Part shown: piece by piece, positions 8,241-17,169 of the stretch
Layout of the letters: each line of letters begins with the position of its first letter
Position numbering within the stretch: position 1 is the stretch's first letter
DNA from: Micromonospora sp. MH99
GTDB lineage: Bacteria; Actinomycetota; Actinomycetes; Mycobacteriales; Micromonosporaceae
Reading direction: 5' to 3'
Length of the DNA: 64,000 nucleotides
Assembly: GCF_021442385.1 (NCBI RefSeq)
Contig: NZ_MUZA01000008.1
Span: 89,424-153,423 of the forward strand
Made by a program: the position numbers and the translations under genes
Notes under the pieces: model-generated
Told to the model about the DNA's origin: nothing
Database searches by the model: none
Seen by the model: only the letters and a program-made list of their open reading frames with translations

Positions 8241-11087
8241 ATGTCGCCACGGATCCAGCTCCCGAGCGGTTGGGTGACCTTCGTGTTCACCGACATCGAG
8301 GGCTCGACCCGGCTGGCTCAACTGCTCGGCGCGGACTACCGCCCGGTGCTCGCCGAGCACCGCCGGTTGCTGCGCCGCACCCTGGCCGCCACCGGTGGCG
8401 CGGAGCTGCTGACCGAGGGCGACTCGTTCTTCCTGGCCTTCGACGACGCGGCGGCGGCGCTGACCGCCTGCCTGACCGCCCAGCGGGCGTTGGCGAGCCA
8501 CGACTGGCCCACCGAGGAGGCCGCGCCCCGGGTGCGGATGGGCTTGCACACTGGTTACGCCGAGCCCCGCGACGGCGAGTACGCGAGCCCCGAGGTGCAC
8601 CGGGCCGCCCGGGTAGCCGCCGCCGCGCACGGCGGTCAGGTGCTCTGTTCGGCGTCCACTGCCCGTCGGGCCGATCCGCTGCCCCCGGGCGCCACCCTGC
8701 TGGACCTGGGCCTGCACCGGCTGCGTGGCTTCGACGACCGGGAGCGGCTGTTCCAACTGGTCGCGCCCGGCCTGGAACGGCAGTTCCCCCGCCCCCGCAC
8801 CGCCGACGCGGTGGCGCACAACCTGCCGACCCAGGTGACCTCGTTCGTCGGGCGGGAGGTCGAGCGGGCCGAGCTGGGCCGGTTGGTCGAGCGGCACCGA
8901 CTGGTCACCGTGCTGGGCGCGGGTGGCGCGGGAAAGACCCGGCTCGCCGTGGAGTTGGCCGGTAGCGTCGTCGAGGCGTACCCGGACGGGGTCTGGTTCG
9001 TCGACATCGCCGCGGTGACCGACCCGGGGTTGGTGGCGTTCGCCATCGCCGCGGTGCTCGGGCTGCGGCCCGAGCCGGGCCGCCCGATGCTGGACACCCT
9101 CGTCGAGTACGCGGCCGCCCGCCGGATGCTTGTCGTGCTGGACACCTGCGACACACAACCGGCCGCCTGCGGCGAGGTCATCTCTCGGCTGCTCTCGGGC
9201 GGGGGCGGGGTGCGGGTGGTGGCGACCAGTCGCGAGTCGTTCAGCCTGCCCGGCGAGGTGGTCTGGCGGATCCCGCCGCTCTCGGTCGATCCCCGTCCGG
9301 ACGGCGTGGAGAGCGACGCTGTCGCGCTGCTGCTGGACCGTACGGCGGCGGCCCGTGGCGGTCGGCGGCCCGATCCGTCCGAGTCGGCCGACCTGCGGCG
9401 GGTGGTGCAGCGGCTGGACGGGCTGCCACTCGCCATCGAGTTGGCGGCCGCCCGGCTGCGGGTGCTCTCGGTGGGTCAGCTGGCCGAGCGGTTGGACGAC
9501 GTCCTCGGCACGTTGGACGCCGGCCGGGAGGATCCGGATCCGCCGCCGGTGGAGCGGGGCTGGTCCGGCAACCAACAGGACACCGTGGACCTCGTGGCAG
9601 CGGCGATCGGGACACCGCCGCCCACCCCGGCGAGCAGGGCCGTGCAGCGTTCGGCCACCGAACGGCACCTGACCATGCAGGCGACCGTCACCTGGTCGTA
9701 CCGCACGTTGGGGCCCCGGGCCGCGCGGCTGTTGCGTTGGCTGGCGGTCTTCGCGGGGCCGGTGGATCTGCCGACTGTGGAGTGGCTGCTGGGCGACGAC
9801 CCGCTGGATCCACTGTCGGTGCTTGTCGACAAGTCGATGGTGTTGGCCGAGCCGCGCGCCGCCGGCAGTTCGTACCGGATGCTCGACCCGATTCGGGCGT
9901 ACGCGGCGCGGCGGCTGGCCGAGGCGGGTGAGGAGCAGGCTGCCCGGGACCGGCACGTGGCCTGGTCGGCGCACGCGCTGGAGCGGGCCCACCTGGGGCC
10001 GGACGGCCGGCCGGTGACGTTGTCGCTCTACACCCTCGACCCGCTGGCCGACGAGCTGCGGTCCGCGTTGCGCTGGTGTGCCACCGGCGGCAGCGCCCGT
10101 GCCGGTCTCCGCCTGGCCGGTGGGCTGGACCAGTGGTGGCGTGAGCGCGGGCTGGCCCGGGAGGGCCGGCTCTGGCTGTTCCGGCTGTACGGACGGATCG
10201 CCGAGACCGGCGAGCGGATCCCGGACGCGGAGCTGGCGGCGGCGTACCACATGCATTCCCTGCACGCCGGCGCCGACGGCGAGTTCGCGGAGGAGCTGCG
10301 CTACTCGCAGCGGGCGGAGGCGGCCGCCCGGCAGGCCGGCGACGCCGGGCTGCTGGCCCGGGTGCTCGCCGGCCGGGCCGCGCCGTTGGTGGACATGGGC
10401 CAGTTCTTCGAGGCCGAGCGGGTCTGTCGGGAGGTCATCGACTGGGCCCACGGGCAGGACGTGGTCGGCGAGGCGCTGTTCGCCGTGTTCAGCCTGGCCG
10501 AGCTGCTGTGGCGGCGCGGCGCGCTGGAGGAGGCGGCGGAGCTGCTGGGAGCGGCGCGTCCGGTGGAGGCCGCCCGGCCGGTCGAGCGGGGCCGGCGTTC
10601 GGTGGACATGCTGCTCGGGATGGTCGCGCTGGCCAGGGGCGACGTGATCGCCGCGCACGAGCACCTGCTGGTGGCGTTGCGCTCACGGATGGGGCACGGC
10701 TACCACGGCCGGGCGTGCGACACGCTCAACGCGATCGCGGTGCGTTGCGCTCTCGGTGGCGACCGGTTGACCGCCGCCCGGCTGTTCGGGGCGGCCCAGG
10801 CCACCCGGGCGAGCATGCGAGCGACACCGGGCATCTACGGCGGCTACTGGGCCGACCAGCAGGCGGAGCTGCGGGCGATGGCGGGTGACGCGGCGTTCGA
10901 CGACGCGTACGGGGAGGGCGCCGAGATGGGCCTGGACGAGGCCGTGGCCCTGGCGCTGGACGTGGAACACCCGGACCTGGCGGCGGATTCGACCCGCTTC
11001 AGCACCGACCTGTCCCAACACGCGCCGCCCCCGCACCCGGCGGACCCCAACCGCCACCACCCGGCAACCCGAACGGAACGCGCCTGA
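8241..11087 (+). CDS. Class III cyclase-like / STAND ATPase / TPR regulator
   Basis: The ATG at 8241 is chosen because GGCGGAGG ends 8 nt upstream; in-frame ATGs at 8181 and 8208 lack this. The 948-residue protein starts with a class III nucleotide cyclase domain (10-175): FVFTDIEGST (metal Asp18), GDSFFLAF (Asp61) and VRMGLHTGYAE. The usual transition-state motif NRAAR reads HRAAR (His120). A STAND NTPase follows, with P-loop VLGAGGAGKTRLAVELA and Walker B-like MLVVLDTCDT. The C-terminal third is TPR-like helical repeats. No LuxR helix-turn-helix is seen at the end, so the output is probably not direct DNA binding. A palindrome lies just downstream, facing the convergent phospholipase gene. 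Confidence 0.87.
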   Translation: MSPRIQLPSGWVTFVFTDIEGSTRLAQLLGADYRPVLAEHRRLLRRTLAATGGAELLTEGDSFFLAFDDAAAALTACLTAQRALASHDWPTEEAAPRVRMGLHTGYAEPRDGEYASPEVHRAARVAAAAHGGQVLCSASTARRADPLPPGATLLDLGLHRLRGFDDRERLFQLVAPGLERQFPRPRTADAVAHNLPTQVTSFVGREVERAELGRLVERHRLVTVLGAGGAGKTRLAVELAGSVVEAYPDGVWFVDIAAVTDPGLVAFAIAAVLGLRPEPGRPMLDTLVEYAAARRMLVVLDTCDTQPAACGEVISRLLSGGGGVRVVATSRESFSLPGEVVWRIPPLSVDPRPDGVESDAVALLLDRTAAARGGRRPDPSESADLRRVVQRLDGLPLAIELAAARLRVLSVGQLAERLDDVLGTLDAGREDPDPPPVERGWSGNQQDTVDLVAAAIGTPPPTPASRAVQRSATERHLTMQATVTWSYRTLGPRAARLLRWLAVFAGPVDLPTVEWLLGDDPLDPLSVLVDKSMVLAEPRAAGSSYRMLDPIRAYAARRLAEAGEEQAARDRHVAWSAHALERAHLGPDGRPVTLSLYTLDPLADELRSALRWCATGGSARAGLRLAGGLDQWWRERGLAREGRLWLFRLYGRIAETGERIPDAELAAAYHMHSLHAGADGEFAEELRYSQRAEAAARQAGDAGLLARVLAGRAAPLVDMGQFFEAERVCREVIDWAHGQDVVGEALFAVFSLAELLWRRGALEEAAELLGAARPVEAARPVERGRRSVDMLLGMVALARGDVIAAHEHLLVALRSRMGHGYHGRACDTLNAIAVRCALGGDRLTAARLFGAAQATRASMRATPGIYGGYWADQQAELRAMAGDAAFDDAYGEGAEMGLDEAVALALDVEHPDLAADSTRFSTDLSQHAPPPHPADPNRHHPATRTERA

Positions 11088-11098
11088 CCTCCCACCGA

Positions 11099-11155
11099 TG
11101 ACCATGAAGTTGTTGCCGCGACACGCCGGGCGGACGGGCAACAACTTCATGATCA
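11099..11155. repeat. Palindromic repeat, ATGAAGTTGTTGCC family, copy 1
   Basis: ATGAAGTTGTTGCC (11104-11117) pairs perfectly with 11137-11150, and the stem extends outward to 11099/11155 with one mismatch. The loop begins gCGACACGCCG. A second copy with the same loop core is at 58461-58527. This copy lies between convergent genes and may also terminate transcription. Confidence 0.85.
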
Positions 11156-11179
11156 ACGCGACGGGTGGGGTGGGGTGGG

Positions 11180-11716
11180 TTAGTGGGTTGCGGCCTTGGC
11201 CTCGGCTTGGGCCTTCATGCGGGCGGCTCGGTCGATGTCGGCCTGCTGGACGGCTGCCACCGAGCCGAAGATGTGCACCGCCTGGTAGTACGTCCAGGCC
11301 AGGCTGTAGCAGGCCGGGCGGACGACAGTGTTGTACGTGGCGCAGACCCGCTTCAGGTCCGCGTAGAAGGCGTTGTCCAGGCGGGACTTGTTGGCGGAGA
11401 ACTGGCCGACCGCCTTGTAGTTGCGGTAGCCGAAGTCGTGCCGGTAGCAGCTCAGGTTGAAGGTGAACCCGAGCGGGTTGTCCGGGCTGGACGAGCAGTA
11501 GTCGGTGGACCAGTCGAAGTTGTACTCGGTCCAGGGAGCCCGGTTGACGCGGGCGCTGTTCCAGGAGTTGTAGCTGGACGCGCTGGTCTGGGTCCAGCTC
11601 GACAGCACGGACAGTCGCTCCGCGGGGGTGACGGCGGCGGCGGGGGAGGCGACGGCGAGGGTGGCGAGCAGCGCGAGCGCGCCCGAGGCGAACAGGGTGG
11701 CGAGACGTCGGGGCAC
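11180..11716 (-). CDS. Secreted prokaryotic phospholipase A2
   Basis: The 178-residue protein has a Sec signal peptide (about 1-28, ending SPAAA). The catalytic motif LSCYRHDFGYRN places His93 and Asp94 as the dyad of the Streptomyces violaceoruber-type phospholipase A2. Four cysteines (74, 90 and two in VCATYNTVVRPACYSLAW) fit the family's two disulfides. Length and motif spacing match the family. By family it is Ca-dependent, hydrolysing the sn-2 ester of phospholipids outside the cell. Standing alone, it is probably a nutritional or membrane-active exoenzyme. Confidence 0.93.
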   Translation of the reverse strand: MPRRLATLFASGALALLATLAVASPAAAVTPAERLSVLSSWTQTSASSYNSWNSARVNRAPWTEYNFDWSTDYCSSSPDNPLGFTFNLSCYRHDFGYRNYKAVGQFSANKSRLDNAFYADLKRVCATYNTVVRPACYSLAWTYYQAVHIFGSVAAVQQADIDRAARMKAQAEAKAATH

Positions 11717-11849
11717 GGTTTACCTCCGCGGGGTGAGCGGTGGGACGGAAGTTACCGGCGGGTTACCGGATGTCGATGAGTGTCGATCAGCTGATCAACT
11801 GGGCGGTATGTGCGCCGCCAACTATTGGTGACATACGTTCAAACAGACG

Positions 11850-11882
11850 AATGCCCCGGGTGCGCGAGGCACCCGGGGCATT
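11850..11882. terminator. Terminator hairpin
   Basis: AATGCCCCGGGTGC (11850-11863) pairs with 11869-11882 around a 5-nt loop. It lies immediately downstream of the leftward glycoside hydrolase gene and probably ends that transcript. Confidence 0.8.
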
Positions 11883-11894
11883 TCGCGGAACGGG

Positions 11895-13544
11895 TCAGTG
11901 CAGCAGGAACGCCGGCGGGCTGGCCGGGCTCTCGTTGGCGGTACGGTCCAGCGCCGTCACCCGGTAGGTGTACCGGCGGCCGGGCTCGGCCGTCGTGTCC
12001 ACCCAGGACTGGGCGCCGCCGGGGGTGGCCCGGACGGTGTCGACGAGGTGCGTGGCGTCCGCCGTGGCGCACCGCCCGGGCAGGGTGGTGCCGTCGAAGC
12101 GGTAGATCGCGTACGACGTGGCCGTGCCCAGCGGGCCCACGCCGTCGGCGGGCTGGCGCCAGGTCAGCCGCACCCCGTCGGCCTCCCGGGCGACCCTGGT
12201 GACCACCGGGAGGAGCAACGGCTTCGCCGGCAGGTGCGGCATGGCCGGCACGAGAGCCGGGCGGGAGTAGTGCTCGGCCGCGTAGATGTCGGTGGCGCCG
12301 AGCCGGTTGGCCCGCACCTGGACGGCCGAGAAGTGCACGTTGCCCTGCACCTCGGGGTACGACCGGTTGAGCGTGAGGTGGTCGGACAGCTCACGCGGGT
12401 TCTGCCAGTACGGCCCGTACGCCGGATCGCCGCTCTTGTAGTCGGCCTGGCCGATGTAGAGCTGGACCCGGGTGCCGCGCACGGTCTCGGCCCACCACGG
12501 GACCAGCCGCGCGTAGTCGGCCGCCGGGTACTGGCCGATGTACCAGTAGAGCTGCGGCACCACGTAGTCGATCCACTCCTGCTTGACCCACTTGCGGGTG
12601 TCGGCGGAGATGATGTCGTACGACTGGCTGCCGGTGGTGTCCGAGCCGAGCGGGTCGGCGCTGGCGTTGCGCCAGATGCCGAACGGGCTGACGCCGAACT
12701 TCACCCACGGCTTCGCCGCTTTGATCTTGCCGTTCATCTCCTGGATCAGCAGGTTGATGTTGTCCCGCCGCCAGTCCGCCCGATCCGTGAAGCCCCGGTT
12801 GTACGCCGCGAAGGTGGCGTCGTCGGGCACCTGCCAGGTGCCGCTGGGGTAGGGGTAGAAGTAGTCGTCGAAGTGCACGCCGTCGATGTCGTACCGCTTG
12901 ACCGCGTCCATCATCGCGGTCTGGACGAACTCGCGGACCTCGGGGATGCCGGGGTTGTAGTAGAGCCGGCTGCCGGCCACGCCGGCCGGCGGGTAGGCGA
13001 AGGTCCAGTCCGGGTGCTGCCGGGCCGGGTGGCCGGGCGCGAGCTGGCTGACGTCGGCGCCGGCGCCGCCGGGGGCCGGCATGGAGACGCGGTACGGGTT
13101 GAACCAGGCGTGGAACTCCAGGTTGCGCTTGTGCGACTCGGCGACCAGGAAGGCCAGTGGGTCCCAGCCCGGGTCCTGGCCGCGTACGCCGGTCAGGTAC
13201 TCCGACCACGGCTCGTACGGCGAGGGCCAGAGCGCGTCGGCGGTCGGTCGGACCTGCACCACTACGGCGTTGTGGTTCAACCGCTCGGCGAGGTCGAGCA
13301 GTTCCCGGTATTCGGCCTGCTGGGCGGCGACCCGGTCCGGGCTGGTCTGGGACTCCTTGCTGGGCCAGTCGATGTTGACCACCGACGAGATCCACATCGC
13401 CCGAAACTGTCGCTTGGGGGTGGCCGGGTTGGTGACGCAGGTCGGGGTGGTGGGGGTGGTGGTGGCGTTCGCGGGGGTGGCGGCGGCGAGTGAGCCGAGC
13501 AGAACCGCGGCCAGACCGGCGGCTGTGAGTCGGGTTGCTTTCAT
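11895..13544 (-). CDS. Secreted family-10-like glycosyl hydrolase (GHL10/DUF187) with FN3-like tail
   Basis: The start is the ATG at 13544 (MKATRLTAAGLAAVLLGSLA), preceded by AAGGGA; an earlier in-frame start only adds a non-signal leader. The 549-residue protein has a signal peptide ending ATPANA. The GHL10 TIM-barrel domain has RAMWISSVVNIDWPS, VVVQVRPTADALWPS, HAWFNPYRVS, DIDGVHFDDYFYPYP and VKFGVSPFGIWRN. A fibronectin-III-like C-terminal domain follows (LTWRQPADG ... YTYRVTALD). Family members act on cell-surface or peptidoglycan-related glycans, but the substrate cannot be read here. Confidence 0.92.
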   Translation of the reverse strand: MKATRLTAAGLAAVLLGSLAAATPANATTTPTTPTCVTNPATPKRQFRAMWISSVVNIDWPSKESQTSPDRVAAQQAEYRELLDLAERLNHNAVVVQVRPTADALWPSPYEPWSEYLTGVRGQDPGWDPLAFLVAESHKRNLEFHAWFNPYRVSMPAPGGAGADVSQLAPGHPARQHPDWTFAYPPAGVAGSRLYYNPGIPEVREFVQTAMMDAVKRYDIDGVHFDDYFYPYPSGTWQVPDDATFAAYNRGFTDRADWRRDNINLLIQEMNGKIKAAKPWVKFGVSPFGIWRNASADPLGSDTTGSQSYDIISADTRKWVKQEWIDYVVPQLYWYIGQYPAADYARLVPWWAETVRGTRVQLYIGQADYKSGDPAYGPYWQNPRELSDHLTLNRSYPEVQGNVHFSAVQVRANRLGATDIYAAEHYSRPALVPAMPHLPAKPLLLPVVTRVAREADGVRLTWRQPADGVGPLGTATSYAIYRFDGTTLPGRCATADATHLVDTVRATPGGAQSWVDTTAEPGRRYTYRVTALDRTANESPASPPAFLLH

Positions 13545-13740
13545 GCGGTATGTCCCTTCATTGGGGCTCCCGTGCACTGTGGGTGCGGCAAGATTCGCCG
13601 CTGCCTATCTGCGTACAGAAGGAAATTTTCACAATCGCGTCGCCACCGCAAGTATTCGTGGTTGACCATTCCTCCGGCTGGGTAGCACGGCGGTCACCGG
13701 CCGCTGCGGTGGTGGCCGCACGGTGGGGAGGGGTGAGCGC

Positions 13741-15237
13741 ATGTCCGTGCTGCGAACCAAACCAATCAAGGACGTCATAGCCCAGGGCGACGCCGACGGC
13801 ACCGACGGCGGACTCGGGCTCAAGCGGCGGCTCGGCGCGATCGACCTCACCGGCTTCGGCATCGGCATCGTGATCGGCACGGGCATCTTCACGCTCACCG
13901 GGATCGAGGCCCGCGACAGCGCTGGTCCGGGCGTGGTGATCTCCTTCGCCATCGCCGGCGTGGTCGCCCTGCTCGCCGCCCTCTGCTACGCCGAGCTGGC
14001 CTCCAGCGTGCCGACCGCCGGCAGCGCCTACACCTACGCGTACGCCACGATGGGCGAGATCGTCGCCTGGATCATCGGGTGGGACCTGCTGCTGGAGTTC
14101 GCGCTCGGTGCGGCGGTGGTGGCCCGCGGCTGGTCCGGCTACCTCGCCGAGCTGCTCGACCTGCCGACCCGGTGGTTCGGTGAGGAGGGCAGCACTGTCA
14201 ACATCGGCGCGATCGCCATCGTGCTCATCCTCGGCATCGTGGCGATCGTCGGCATCCGGGAGTCCGCCCGGATCACCAACCTGCTGGTGCTGGTCAAGGT
14301 GTCGATCTGCGTCTTCGTGGTGGTCGCCGGCCTGTTCTTCGTGAAGGCGGCCAACCTCACCCCGTTCATCCCGCCGGCCGAGCCCGCCGGCAGTGGCGAC
14401 GACGGCATCAAGCAGCCGGTGACGCAGGCGCTGTTCGGGTTGGAGCCGTCGGTCTTCGGCTTCGTCGGGGTGCTCAGCGCCGCTGCGGTGGTCTTCTTCG
14501 CGTACACCGGCTTCGAGGCCGTCGCCAACCTGGGCGAGGAGACGCGCAGGCCCAAGCGGGACCTCACCCTGGGTCTGCTCGGCACGCTGCTGATCTCCAC
14601 AGTGCTCTACATCGGTGTCTCGCTTGTGGTCGTGGGGATGGTGCCGTACACCGAGATCGACCGGGGCGCCCCGATCGCCTCGGCGTTCGAGTCGGTGGGC
14701 GCCGGCTGGGCGGCGACGCTCGTCTCCATCGCCGCGGTCGCCGGCCTGACCAGCGTCATCCTGGTCGACCTGGTGGCGATGGGCCGGATCGGCTTCGCCA
14801 TCGCCCGGGACGGCCTGATCCCGCCCTCGATCGCGGCAGTGCACCCGCGGTGGGGCACCCCGTACCGGATCTCGGCGATCATGACGGTGGCGGTCGCGCT
14901 GCTGGCCGGCTTCCTGCCGCTGTCCGCACTGGCCGACCTGGTCAGCATCGGCGCGCTCTGCGCGTTCGTGCTGGTCTCGATCGCGGTGCCGATCCTGCGC
15001 CGCAAGCGCCCCGACCTGGAGCGGCCGTTCCGGGTGCCGTTCTCCCCGGTGCTGCCGGTCGTCTCGGCGCTGGCCTGCTTCTACCTGATGCTCAACCTGT
15101 CGGTGGAGACCTGGCTGCGGTTCCTGGCCTGGATGCTGCTCGGCGGCATCATCTACTTCGGCTACGGCTACCGCCGCAACCGGCTGGCCCAGCACGAACC
15201 GGCGGTCGCCCCGGCGCCACGCGAACCGAGCGCCTGA
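13741..15237 (+). CDS. APC-superfamily amino-acid permease
   Basis: The start is the ATG at 13741, with GGGGAGGGG upstream. The 498-residue protein has about twelve predicted membrane helices. Characteristic APC segments are present: LTGFGIGIVIGTGIFTLTG (substrate-binding helix 1), PTAGSAYTYAYATMGEIVAW and FFAYTGFEAVANLGEETRRP, then PILRRKRPDLERPFRVPF near the end. This is the cationic-amino-acid-transporter-like subgroup. It should import amino acids by proton symport or exchange; the substrate is not determinable. It has its own transcript, followed by a hairpin. Confidence 0.92.
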   Translation: MSVLRTKPIKDVIAQGDADGTDGGLGLKRRLGAIDLTGFGIGIVIGTGIFTLTGIEARDSAGPGVVISFAIAGVVALLAALCYAELASSVPTAGSAYTYAYATMGEIVAWIIGWDLLLEFALGAAVVARGWSGYLAELLDLPTRWFGEEGSTVNIGAIAIVLILGIVAIVGIRESARITNLLVLVKVSICVFVVVAGLFFVKAANLTPFIPPAEPAGSGDDGIKQPVTQALFGLEPSVFGFVGVLSAAAVVFFAYTGFEAVANLGEETRRPKRDLTLGLLGTLLISTVLYIGVSLVVVGMVPYTEIDRGAPIASAFESVGAGWAATLVSIAAVAGLTSVILVDLVAMGRIGFAIARDGLIPPSIAAVHPRWGTPYRISAIMTVAVALLAGFLPLSALADLVSIGALCAFVLVSIAVPILRRKRPDLERPFRVPFSPVLPVVSALACFYLMLNLSVETWLRFLAWMLLGGIIYFGYGYRRNRLAQHEPAVAPAPREPSA

Positions 15238-15242
15238 CCGAT

Positions 15243-15271
15243 GTGCGGAGGGGCCGAGCGCCCCTCCGCAC
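15243..15271. terminator. Bidirectional terminator hairpin
   Basis: GTGCGGAGGGGC (15243-15254) pairs with 15260-15271 around a 5-nt loop, between the convergent permease and GH43 genes. Confidence 0.85.
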
Positions 15272-15279
15272 TCATCAGC

Positions 15280-16305
15280 TCAGGGCCGGGTCTGCGGCGT
15301 GGCCGTCGGACCCTTGACGACAGGCTTGCCGTCGACCCAGGTCACCTCGTCGAGCCACACCTGACGGCCGGGGTCGGTGCTGCCCTCCTGGCCCGGAGGC
15401 CAGGCGTGGTACAGCAGCCAGGTGCGCCCGTCCTTGACCACCATCGAGGCGTGCCCCGGGCCGGAGGCGGCCTCGTTGCTCTTCAGGATCGGGTTCTCGG
15501 CTCCCTTCACGCACGGGCCGGTCGGGCTCTCGCAGACCGCGTAGCCCTCGGCGTACTCGGCCCGGTCGTAGGCGTTGGCGGCGAAGAACAGGAGCAGCCG
15601 ACCGTCCTGGCGGTGGAAGAACGGCCCCTCGATCAGGGTGCCCTCCCACGGCTCGGTCTGCTTGAGCAGCTTCGTCGGCTCACCGACGAGGGTCAGGCCG
15701 TCGTCGGCGAGGCGCTGCGACCAGATCCAGGTGTCCACCCCGATCGCGTTGCCGTCGTTCTTCCACAGCAGCCAGAGACTGCCGTCGGTGTCCCGGTACG
15801 GGCTGGCGTCTATCGCCCCGCCCAGGTCGGCCTGGCAGATCAGCGGGCCTGTCGCGTCGTCGGAGTACGGCCCCTGCGGCGCGCTGGCCACCGCCCGCCC
15901 GACGCACTGCCGGCCGGACTCCCGCCCGGCGACGGTGTAGTAGAGCAGGAACCGGTCCGGTGCCAGCTCGATCGCCTCGGGCGCCCAGGTCTTGCCGGGG
16001 TCCGCCCAGTCCGGCAGCGTCGGCAGGGCGTCCTCCGCCTCGGTCCAGTCGACCAGGTTCGACGAGGTGCGCACCGGGACGTTGTGGCCCTGCGAGTTGG
16101 TGTGGAACAGGTACCAGGTGTCGCCCACCTGGATCGCCTGCGGGTCCGGGGCGTCGGTGCTGACGACCGGGTTGGTGAACATCCTCGGGCCACTCCCGTT
16201 GCTCGTGTAGGTGGTCTCGTCACCGTCGGAACAGCCCGTGACGAGCAGCGCGGCGGCGAGAGTGATCGCCGCCGCGCCGCGTCGCCGGGCGGTCGAGCGC
16301 GTCAT
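15280..16305 (-). CDS. GH43 glycoside hydrolase lipoprotein (arabinanase/arabinosidase-like)
   Basis: The ATG at 16305 overlaps the permease stop as ATGA. The 341-residue protein has a lipobox LLVTGC (Cys25), so it is predicted to be anchored outside the membrane. GH43 five-bladed propeller signatures are visible: DAPDP (catalytic base near Asp54), TWAPEAIEL, GGAIDASPYRD (Asp166, pKa modulator) and LIEGPFFH (Glu226, acid). It is the last gene of the arabinoside operon. Location and neighbours suggest it trims arabinan or arabinoxylan side chains at the cell surface before uptake. Xylosidase activity is also possible. Confidence 0.9.
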   Translation of the reverse strand: MTRSTARRRGAAAITLAAALLVTGCSDGDETTYTSNGSGPRMFTNPVVSTDAPDPQAIQVGDTWYLFHTNSQGHNVPVRTSSNLVDWTEAEDALPTLPDWADPGKTWAPEAIELAPDRFLLYYTVAGRESGRQCVGRAVASAPQGPYSDDATGPLICQADLGGAIDASPYRDTDGSLWLLWKNDGNAIGVDTWIWSQRLADDGLTLVGEPTKLLKQTEPWEGTLIEGPFFHRQDGRLLLFFAANAYDRAEYAEGYAVCESPTGPCVKGAENPILKSNEAASGPGHASMVVKDGRTWLLYHAWPPGQEGSTDPGRQVWLDEVTWVDGKPVVKGPTATPQTRP

Positions 16306-17159
16306 CCCTTGAGGCCGCTGCGGGAGACGCCCTGGATGATGTGCCGTTGCGCGAGCACGAAGAGGATCAGCACCGGCAGGCTGGCGAGCACCGCGCCCGC
16401 CATGATCACCGGGTAGTCGGTGACGTACGAGCCCTGGAGCAGGCCCAGGCCCGGCGGCAGCGTCAACTTCTCCGGGCTGAACAGCACGAAGATCGGCCAG
16501 AGGAAGTCGTTCCAGTTGGTCAGGAACGACAGCACGGCCAGGGTGGCCAACGCCGGCCTGGACAGCGGCAGCACCACCTTGACGAAGATCTGCCACTGGT
16601 TGGCGCCGTCGAGGGTGGCGGCCTCCTCCAGTTCGTTCGGCAGCGAGAGAAAGAACTGCCGCAGGAAGAACACCCCGAACGCGCTGGCCGCGCCGGGCAC
16701 CACCACCACGGCGAGGGTGTCGATCCAGTTGAGCTGGTCGACGATCAGGAAGTTCGGGATGATCAGCGAGGTCGGCGGGATGAACAGCGTCCCGACGATC
16801 AGCGCGAAGGTCACCCCGCGTCCACGGAACCGCAGCCGGGCCAGGGAGTACGCGGCCATCGAGGCCGTCACCAGCACCAGCAGCGAGTGCAGCGTGGCCG
16901 CCACCATGCTGTTGAGGAACCAGCGCAGCACCGGGTTCGCCGAGTTGTTGAGGATCTGCTCGTAGCCGTACCCGGCGAGGGGGTTCGGCAGCCAGCTCGG
17001 CGGGATCTGCTGGGCGGCGGTGTAGGTCTTCAGCGAGGTGATGACCATCCACACCAGCGGGGTCAGGAAGATCAGGGTGAGCGCGACCAGAGTGGCGTAG
17101 AAGACGACCCGGCGCAGCCCGGAGGCGGAGCCGTTGGTGGTCGGCGTGGGCGTCGTCAT
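16302..17159 (-). CDS. Carbohydrate ABC transporter permease (MalG-like)
   Basis: The 285-residue inner-membrane protein has six predicted helices. The EAA loop EEAATLDGANQWQIFVKVVL docks onto the ATPase. The start at 17159 is GMTT-type (MTTPTPTTNG), 10 bp after the upstream permease stop. It pairs with the MalF-like permease to form a CUT1 sugar channel; arabino-oligosaccharides are the likely cargo from context. No ATPase gene is present in the operon. Confidence 0.93.
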   Translation of the reverse strand: MTTPTPTTNGSASGLRRVVFYATLVALTLIFLTPLVWMVITSLKTYTAAQQIPPSWLPNPLAGYGYEQILNNSANPVLRWFLNSMVAATLHSLLVLVTASMAAYSLARLRFRGRGVTFALIVGTLFIPPTSLIIPNFLIVDQLNWIDTLAVVVVPGAASAFGVFFLRQFFLSLPNELEEAATLDGANQWQIFVKVVLPLSRPALATLAVLSFLTNWNDFLWPIFVLFSPEKLTLPPGLGLLQGSYVTDYPVIMAGAVLASLPVLILFVLAQRHIIQGVSRSGLKG

Positions 17160-17169
17160 GGCGGTCCCC

